Below are positions 56,758 through 64,000 of a stretch of DNA of 64,000 bases, piece after piece. Numbering within the stretch: position 1 is the stretch's first letter; every line of letters begins with the position of its first letter. The DNA is from Uloborus plumipes (taxonomy: Eukaryota > Arthropoda > Arachnida > Araneae > Uloboridae), in NCBI GenBank assembly GCA_038373865.1, contig JAXGGA010002334.1, forward strand, positions 60,794 through 124,793, read 5' to 3'. A program made the translations under genes and the position numbers. A model generated the notes under the pieces. The model was not told the DNA's origin. It was given only the letters and a program-made list of their open reading frames with translations, and made no database searches.

Positions 56758-59700
56758 TGTATACACAGAATAAATTTCACTTTTTTAAAGTATAAAATAA
56801 AAAATGCTTCGCTAAAACTATCATCTTTTGAAACTGATAATTTAACCAAGGAAAAAAACACTTCTGCAAACATTTTTAATAACTAAAATTTAAACTTCAT
56901 GAAAGGGTAAAATACAAAAAATAAGTATTTCGACAAAAAACGCCTTCTAATACAATTACCAGCCTTAAGGGATTTACGATCAAACACACGTAATTAAGAT
57001 ACTTCATCGAAGCATAATATATTTCTTAAAGTAAGTATATAGCAGCATGTTAATAGCAATTTATATTCCTAAAAATGACACATTTTTCTAGTAGTTATGA
57101 ATAATTTTACGCATATTTCTCAAGAAATTAAAGAAAAAACGTATAGTTTCAAAATACAATCTTAATAGGGTTAAAACGTGCGGATGTTTGAACAATATTA
57201 ATGTTTGCAGAATTTCGTTTTTTAAACTAAAAACAATCAAAGGTTGTTAGGTGAAAATCAGGAAGCTTTGATAAGCTTTGTATAAAAGTATTGAATAATT
57301 TCGTAAGCATTTTTAACAAGAATAAATAATTGACGTAAAAATATATCTTGGCATTCGATATATAGTTCACACATGTTGCAGATACTCTACAATAAAGCAT
57401 GTAAAATATTCACATGAATTGCTTGGAAAATCTATTACACTTGATAGAATATGCATACATATAAAGCCAATCTCTATTGTATTATGCAAAGAGTCTCATG
57501 TGTTGCTTCCGCAATTTGTAGAGGCTTATTGTAGAATTTCTATAAACTTTAGCCGGAATTGGCCACATTATTAATAATATGCAAAGGTATCTGAAAGATT
57601 GTTTAGGTTATCTTCTTTGACTCAATAGATTAATGTATAAATTTCAGAAACATTTTTCATAGTTAGAGAATGTGGGGCAAAGTGAAATAGGTATGAAAAA
57701 TTACCCTTTTAAAAGGAAATTGGAAATTTTTTAAGTGGAAAATTTTCACTTCATTTTAAAAAACAAAAGTTAAAAGTAAAATTATTTTTCGAATAAAAAT
57801 TTTATATCAGAGTGCTAAAAATATTTGCATTTAAGTTAATGAGTAAATGAATTGATAATGATTACATAGTGAAAAAATGAATTGAATAATGAACCCATAA
57901 ACAAATAAATAAATACGTATGTGAAGAAACATAAATAACCTAAAATTCCTAGCAAGCGGTTTTCATCACGAATTATTGCGCATAAAATGTACGTAATTTC
58001 CACATTTAAACCATTTGTTTCCCTTCCCCCCAAAAAAGGTTTATTTTGAAGTAGTAACATATATGTTTCTGTTTGGATTCTGTTGTTTTGTGAAAAATCA
58101 TTTCTTTTGGCATTAAAATTACTGGATTTTCGTCCATTACTAAGGATTGAACATAAAAAGTGTTTCTTAAGCAATGTTTTTTTTTCTCTAGGAAAAATTA
58201 TACTTTGAAAAGTCAACCTCCACTCTGCCACATCTACAATTCCAGTATTTGACTGTGATATTTTTTTTCATGTCTGTTGCAAAAAATATAAAACATTACA
58301 ATCAAATTCTATTAAAAATTGGTAATTTTGATAGATAAAGAATAGTGCGTGAGCATATAAATTGCTTAAAATCATACTATAATTAAAAAAGTGTAATTTC
58401 AATTGCTTAACGACGCAATGAGGCAAACAAACTCTTAATTCGTAAAAAGAAAAAAAAATCGCTTGCCACAGAATCAGTTTGGAGCTTTCACAGAAAAGCC
58501 ACTTTGATAAAAGCTACTACAGTATGGGTCAAAATGTTTGAAATTCTGCACTTCTTCACTCGTCCATAACATGGTCAAAGTAAAACTATTCGCTTCTATC
58601 TAGTCATTAACGTTCGAAAAACATTTCAGTTTATGTCTGTAGCCACTAGGCAGTGGCAGTAGAATGGAAAAGTAATTAAAATCTCGAAAAGCAAAAGACA
58701 ATCAGCTACCAGGAATCATATCAGAACTAAACATTCATAAAGAACGGTTGACTGCCTTTAAATTACAGTCAACGACAGGAATTGCCATGGCAAAGGCCGC
58801 TTCGGATCTATTGGTAAATAGGCTCTTACTAAGCTCATGTGGGGTAATCGCTAGGAAATTGGTATTGAAATTATGCCATGCATGGCGTTAGAACAAAATA
58901 TTGAAAAGCAACTTTTGTATTTCTCTTGCTGGTATTATATTCAAGAAATTGTGCTTTATGCCATATTCACGAAATACACAAAACCATCTACGTCTAGTGG
59001 ACCTATGGTACAGTTTGTTAACTAAGTCTGAAATCATGGTCAACTATAAACCACTCTAATTTTGAAACCAGGAATGTGAAAGTATGAGTTTCTGAATAAG
59101 ATTACAGGGTCATATGTAGGAACTTTTTACGTAGTAAACAAAGTTTCATTGTGTACGCTTTCATGCTCCAAGAGCTATGCATCATACCAATTGCATGTCG
59201 ATAATTCTTTACAGTTGTGGATGTTTCGCAACCAGTTCAAACTTACAGCAAGAGAAAGCAAATGTATTCGTAACACCAGTATATTCATTGTGAAAGATTG
59301 TTCGAGATCTTGGTTTACAGCACACTCTGCGCACGCACGGGTAAATAATTTGAAACTTCTTAAGCAGCCCATTGAATATAAAGAAAAAAAACACAAAATA
59401 GTAAGTGTGACCAACTGCGTTTTTAGTATTTTATCGAGCATCTCGCTGCACTAGGTGCATTTGATTCTGGTGCGTTAGTAGAGGAAAAACGAAATAAGGT
59501 AAAAGCTCTTCATTTAAGAGATGGTGAGGAAAATACACTGAAGAGTTCGCAAAAATGTGAAAGGAAGAGAGAGATTGGCAAATTGATGATTAAAACATGC
59601 TTTTTTTTTTGACGAAAAGTATACATGTGTTTTTAATTTATAGTTCATCGGAAAGGAATTTTGGAAATTTGATCTTGAGCATAGATAAATTAAAAATAGA

Positions 59701-60310
59701 TACCAACAAGGCTTCAAAAGAAATGTGCTGTTGTGACTTGTGAGCGGGCGGTGACCCTTATCGAAATATTTTCAAAGACTACTGACAATTAGGAAGAACT
59801 TAAACAAGTTCTGCTTCAAATGGTCCAAGAACACGGAAAAAAGTACCAAGGCTCAAAGGAATATTCATTTAAAAATTAATTTCAGACTTAAAGAATAAGT
59901 GACAATATATTATGTAAATTTGATTTGTTTCTTATTTCTCTGGGTTTGAATAGCTTTTCATATTTTTCTGAACGAAATTTGTTTTCATATTTTTCCTCTA
60001 TTCGATTTGTTTATCAGATTTTCTGGCTATTACATAAAAGCTTTTTTTCAGATAGAGAAAAAAAAAATTCAGTAATTGTACAAGTAATTGCGCATCCTTG
60101 AGCATTTTGAGAATACAACAATATTTAAGAGTAGCTGCATGACTTTTAAGTACAAATTTTTTTTCTGACAAAACTTGTCACAAAGTATTATTGTATATAG
60201 TGGCACGAAATAAGAGGGCAAGATCGACCAAAAAAAGACCAAAATTTTCGTTCTTCCAGTCTTTTTCTTGCTATAATCTAACAATTCAAAGTTTCGAAAT
60301 TTTACTATAC
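56758..60310. other. Gene-free AT-rich stretch
   Basis: No domain-bearing exon, RNA gene or paired termini recognised. Open frames at 57836-58231 and 59149-59454 were inspected and not supported. A possible short signal-peptide exon at 59247-59288 is noted only as a finding. Confidence 0.45.
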
Positions 60311-60311
60311 A

Positions 60312-62072
60312 TTAGCTATAACTTGGGATTCACTAGATAGCGTTTTATACAGGCTGTTTCATTAGATCAAAATCCTTGGGATAAAAACTGTGGTAATTGT
60401 CCAGCGACATCTATCGAATTTTATGGCAACTAACATTATACACAAATCAGATTATAAAAGACGAAATTAAAAGTTAATTTGTTGGCGACAATTTTACAAT
60501 TTGGCATTTAATTCTATTTTAGTATACTTTAACGTTATTTAATAGCTTGTTTTATTTGTTGGTTTATTCTGCATTTTAACGGCTTATTTTAATTAGTTAG
60601 CGAATTATTCCTCATTTTAATTGATTCTAATTAGTAATTAACTATGAAACGACGCTGGCACCGCAGAGCAATAAATGGCGAATCTATTCGCTAAGCGAGC
60701 CAATACTACCAATGGGTTACCATAGAACTTTTTAAAATTTAGTCCCCAGTTCGCCATGATACAGTTGGTCGTTGCAATATTGTAGTTTTGTTTATGTTTT
60801 TCGTACTTGTATTGCTCTTTAGTACCAAGCGATTATATATGCTCATTTCATTGTTACTATAAAAATTAATATGTTTTGTTGTCAATCGTCTTTCCGTTGA
60901 TCACCATCGCTTCATTACAGTACATTTCATTCTGAGGCATCAAAATGAAATGTCTCGACAAATAGATTCGCCATTTATCGCTCTGATGCGTCAACGCTAT
61001 CAAAATGAACATCTGAGCTTTTGCGTAGCAATTGAGATCGTGTGAGCAACAATAATGAAACAAAGTAGTAAATAGAACAATATTATTTCATTGCTACATT
61101 TTTTATTAATCGGCTTTTTTTAAGCGTATATTTTATTAACCCATTAATGCCTGACTTTTTCTTTCCAAAGATATTTTGTATATTGGTTGCAAACAGTGTT
61201 TAATGGACAGGAAAAATAATAAAAAAAATATCATGTAAAAAATATTTTTTTTTAGAAGAAGTGAGAAGTGTGAATAATAAGAAAGAAGAATCGTCTCTTA
61301 AAAGTTACGATAGACCCAGAGGGTATATACTTTTTTCACTCAATTTTTTTCTGCCTACGTTATAATATTTAAATAGACATTTTATAAGAAATTAGCAATT
61401 AACATAAACTGAGAAGCTAGGAATAACTTTGAAAACTTAGCTTTTTTTCTTGGGATTGTGAACGATGAAATGTTTGATAAAGGTCATGTTAAAACTGCTA
61501 CAGAACACACTTTACAATGGTTATGTGCTGCAATCTGTTAATAACGAATTGAAACAATACCAAGGTATTAATTGAACACTATTATTTGGTTGAAATGTTC
61601 ATTTTGGGGAAATTCAGACCCTTTTTTGGACCGTCCCTAAAAAGGGACGCTAGGCATTGTTGGGTTAATGCAGAGATGTCAAAATTGAACGCCATTGCTA
61701 TATGTTTCTAATTCGAAAAAAGTAAACAAATGAATGAATGTCGTATGACTGAATCATGAGTTGCGACCAACTTTACCTGAAAAGGGAATTTAATTCACCT
61801 AAAAAGCAGTACTAATAAGGCTCCTTCGGCATCAGTTCACTCTGTACGTCCACTTCAGTTAACCTAGATTTCAATATTTTTTAACCCTTAAAACATAGGA
61901 CGAAACATCACTTTTTTAACAGCCAGAAAAAACAATATGCCTAACAATATGTAATCATAAACATTTGGGTGGAGATCGTTCAGAGATCTCTAGCGGGCAA
62001 ATCTTCACCATTGATGTTTTGAGTAATGATACAGCCTGTATAAAACGCTATCTAGTGAAGCCTTGCTATAAC
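60312..62072. repeat. Distant inverted repeat pair, possible transposon ends
   Basis: About 60315-60365 (with TTCACTAGATAGCGTTTTAT, ACAGGCTGT) is matched inverted at about 62024-62070. The interval includes a second short inverted pair (about 60661-60690 and 60960-60990, CGAATCTATT/ATTCGCCATTTAT) and the TTAA-flanked element at 61140. No transposase is evident. Confidence 0.5.
61140..61664. mobile_element. piggyBac-type MITE with TTAA target duplication
   Basis: 525 bp, TTAA on both sides (61136-61139, 61665-61668). Termini CCCATTAATGCCTGAC and, inverted, CCCAACAATGCCTAGC. Internal CCGTCCCTAAAAAGGGACG hairpin at about 61631. No coding capacity. Confidence 0.75.
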
Positions 62073-62639
62073 TCTGTTAAATTTAGGGATTAATAGCTAT
62101 ACTCCTTTCGCTGTAAAACGTAAGTATTCATTATGTTTTCAATTGACTTGAATTGCTTAATGTCCCTCTCACGTGGGATCCTAAAAATTTAGTAAAATTT
62201 TTAATTAATAATTTGATTACATTTGTTTCCGCTCATCGTTTTCAGTAAACATAGCCTAGGAAACCTTTCTTCCAAAAAACAAATTTGCATATTTTTTTTA
62301 CTAACTCGACTTGAAAACAGTTCAGACAATTCGCAGTTTACTCTTCACGAGTTTCTCAACAGAGTAAAATTAATGATGTTTTAGCTTGAATATGTTTTTT
62401 TAAATTTCAGTAGTTGGAAGCACCTGATAAAATAATTTAAGTTTAATGGTCCAGAAGATAAAATAGTGATGCAAGAACGTTTCTTAAGACTTTGATTGAT
62501 ATGCTTACTTTGGGTATAAAAAGGGAAATAAGATAAGTATCTGCAGTAAACTAGATTTTTTTTTTTTTTTTGTAAAAAACGTTAGAATTTTAACTCTTCC
62601 TTTCAGTTTTAATTTTCATTTTCATCAAATTAACTACAG

Positions 62640-62755
62640 TGAGTTTAATGGGCTTAAATTAACTGCATATATTTATGCATATTCGTGTATGTACGCACAC
62701 GCACAAAATCCCACATACAAACGCACACACAAAGACACACACTCATATATGTACA
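62640..62755. repeat. CA-rich simple repeat
   Basis: ACGCACACG/CACAAA-type units, followed directly by a small MITE. Confidence 0.6.
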
Positions 62756-62757
62756 TA

Positions 62758-62932
62758 CTGTCGTCCCCACTTAATCGGGTAACGGATAAACGAATACCCC
62801 GCTTATACGAATAAAATATCTCGGAACCGATGCCATAGACGTAATGGTAAAGATCCCCGCTTAATCGAATACCCCGTTTAATCGAATAATATTTCTTGGA
62901 ACCGACAGTATTCGTTTAAGCGGGCCCGACAG
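62758..62932. mobile_element. 175-bp TA-flanked MITE (CGCTTAATCGAATA family)
   Basis: Termini CTGTCGTCCCCACTTAATCG and, inverted, CTGTCGGGCCCGCTTAAACG, with TA at 62756-62757 and 62933-62934. The interior repeats the CCCGCTTAATCGAATACCCC motif. TA duplication and size fit a Tc1/mariner or pogo (Tigger-like) MITE. Confidence 0.85.
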
Positions 62933-62937
62933 TATAT

Positions 62938-62975
62938 ATCGATAGATAGATAGCTAGATATATAGATAGATAAAC
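62938..62975. repeat. (GATA)n microsatellite
   Basis: GATAGATAGATAG with interruptions, adjacent to the MITE. Confidence 0.8.
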
Positions 62976-64000
62976 GACTAGTTCAGCAGATATAATTTTA
63001 AATCTTTGCTATTTGTCATCGTTCATTTTTCGCTTTTAATTGCGCAGTTGTCTTGTCTCGAAAAGAATGAGAACTGTACATGCCAAAGTAATTTAGCAGC
63101 CGTCACACGTAAATGTTCTCAATTGGCAATAATTAATTACGTATTAGTATGTAAGTTATAGTTATCAGGTTATGCAGTTACATATTTCAATATATAGCTT
63201 TTAACGTGTCTATTTTACTGCTAAAGATATAAGCTATAGGCTTAGCCCTAACTATGTAGTAGTGCACATAGTTCTTTGACTTTTATTCTTAACTGCATTT
63301 TACTATTAAGTAGTAATATCAAAGAGATTTTAATTGATTCGGAACTGCTGCGATTTTCCTCGTTATGTAACTCTACTAAAAGAATTTGATAGCTTTGCAC
63401 GCGGTAACAGGAAAAATGCGATGCTGCACACAAAACGTAACATATTCTTGAAAAATTCTGCATGCTATTTCTTTGTAGGGAAACAAAAAAAAAATCTTAT
63501 GTTTCAGCTAATGAAATTTTGTATCGTATTTTTTGGTATGTTATCCTTCTGTGGCATGTACTATTAATAGTCATCTCGTTTTAAGCAATGATTATCGCCC
63601 ATGCCTAATTCAGATTTTACGATTTAACAAATATCGGCTTTATTTCGCCGGCAATTTTTTTTTTTTTGATCTGCGTCGTGGATGACTGAAAAAAGTTCTG
63701 CTATTGCGGTGAAGCAGGATTGAGATTTTGCACGTCTAAAACTAGTTTTTGTGACTGGACATGTAGGTTTTCACTGTCCAAAAAAGTTCAAAAGTGCCTG
63801 AAAGTGTATTAAACTGTCCAAAAATGAATTAAGGTTAAAGGGATCTAATCATAAAAAAGCAATGTAAATTTATTGCAAGTAATGCATAAATATAAGTTTT
63901 TATTAGTTCTGATTAAGAAACAAATTATAATATTTTTCTCTGTGAAGCAGTTTTTTTTACAAAGAAAATATTATCAAATGCTACAAAAAATAAATAAAAG
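62976..64000. other. Gene-free AT-rich stretch to window end
   Basis: Nothing recognisable; a T-run near 63652. Confidence 0.5.

Noticed and set aside
57836..58231. 131-codon open frame on the minus strand
   Set aside because: AT-rich composition, no splice-site or homology support, low-complexity hydrophobic end.
59149..59454. 101-codon open frame on the plus strand
   Set aside because: No domain, no signal peptide, and the opposite strand is equally open.

Overview
The window is nuclear DNA from an arthropod, most likely a chelicerate and probably a spider. Reasons: the sequence is AT-rich, intron-bearing and gene-poor; most of it is mobile DNA (Tc1/mariner, hAT, piggyBac, foldback elements, tRNA-derived SINEs); and one neuropeptide precursor predicts QFSPWG-amide, the form of kinin I know from ticks. 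No bacterial operon, CRISPR array, rRNA or clean tRNA gene was seen.

Only three pieces of host coding sequence are convincing, and all belong to peptide signalling. (1) A kinin (leucokinin-type) prepropeptide lies at 9007-9489 on the plus strand, with signal peptide, three F-x-x-W-G-G-K-R units, a 5' splice acceptor just before the ATG and a poly(A) signal. (2) A two-exon tachykinin-related prepropeptide lies at 19716-18522 on the minus strand. Its signal-peptide exon and peptide exon join in phase 0 and give Y-L-G-V-R-amide and F-M-G-V-R-amide peptides. (3) A single 121-bp internal exon of a family B G-protein-coupled receptor lies at 48849-48729 on the minus strand. It covers intracellular loop 1 and TM2 and looks CRF/DH44-receptor-like. 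The rest of that gene was not found and may be spread over long introns. Kinin, tachykinin and DH44 signalling are all linked to fluid balance in arthropods, but their closeness here may be chance.

Repeats, left to right. 1-3100: diverged interspersed repeats and a minus-strand tRNA-derived SINE. 3549-7839: a transposon that inserted into a copy of itself and was then rearranged (segment order L, R-inverted, L, R). 11399-14768: a transposon carrying a 2.4-kb foldback element. 15947-17190: a hAT MITE with perfect 8-bp target duplication, another small inverted-repeat element and Tc1 remnants. 20105-24538: a three-level nest (mariner-like element, containing two opposed copies of a 1.9-kb element, one of which contains a 652-bp palindrome); a third 1.9-kb copy sits alone at 26093-28015. 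28.6-31.9 kb: a CACTG-ended repeat, a TA-flanked transposon and a diverged tandem repeat. 33603-36500: two hAT elements and a piggyBac relic. 36.7-43.6 kb: SINE-like and mariner-linked repeats. 44496-46894: a transposon with a 1.2-kb foldback inside. 47193-48089: an internally deleted mariner-like element with intact termini. 49505-51372: a CACTG-ended repeat split by a TA-flanked transposon. 51930-52150: a trinucleotide microsatellite. 53.7-56.8 kb: further repeats. 60.3-62.9 kb: a piggyBac-type MITE and a small TA-flanked MITE.

The stretches between (about 9.7-10.9, 24.6-26.0, 32.0-33.3, 41.2-42.1, 57.0-60.3 and 63.0-64.0 kb) show no gene I can support. All element boundaries come from reading terminal repeats and target duplications by eye. 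Superfamily names are inferences from those features.
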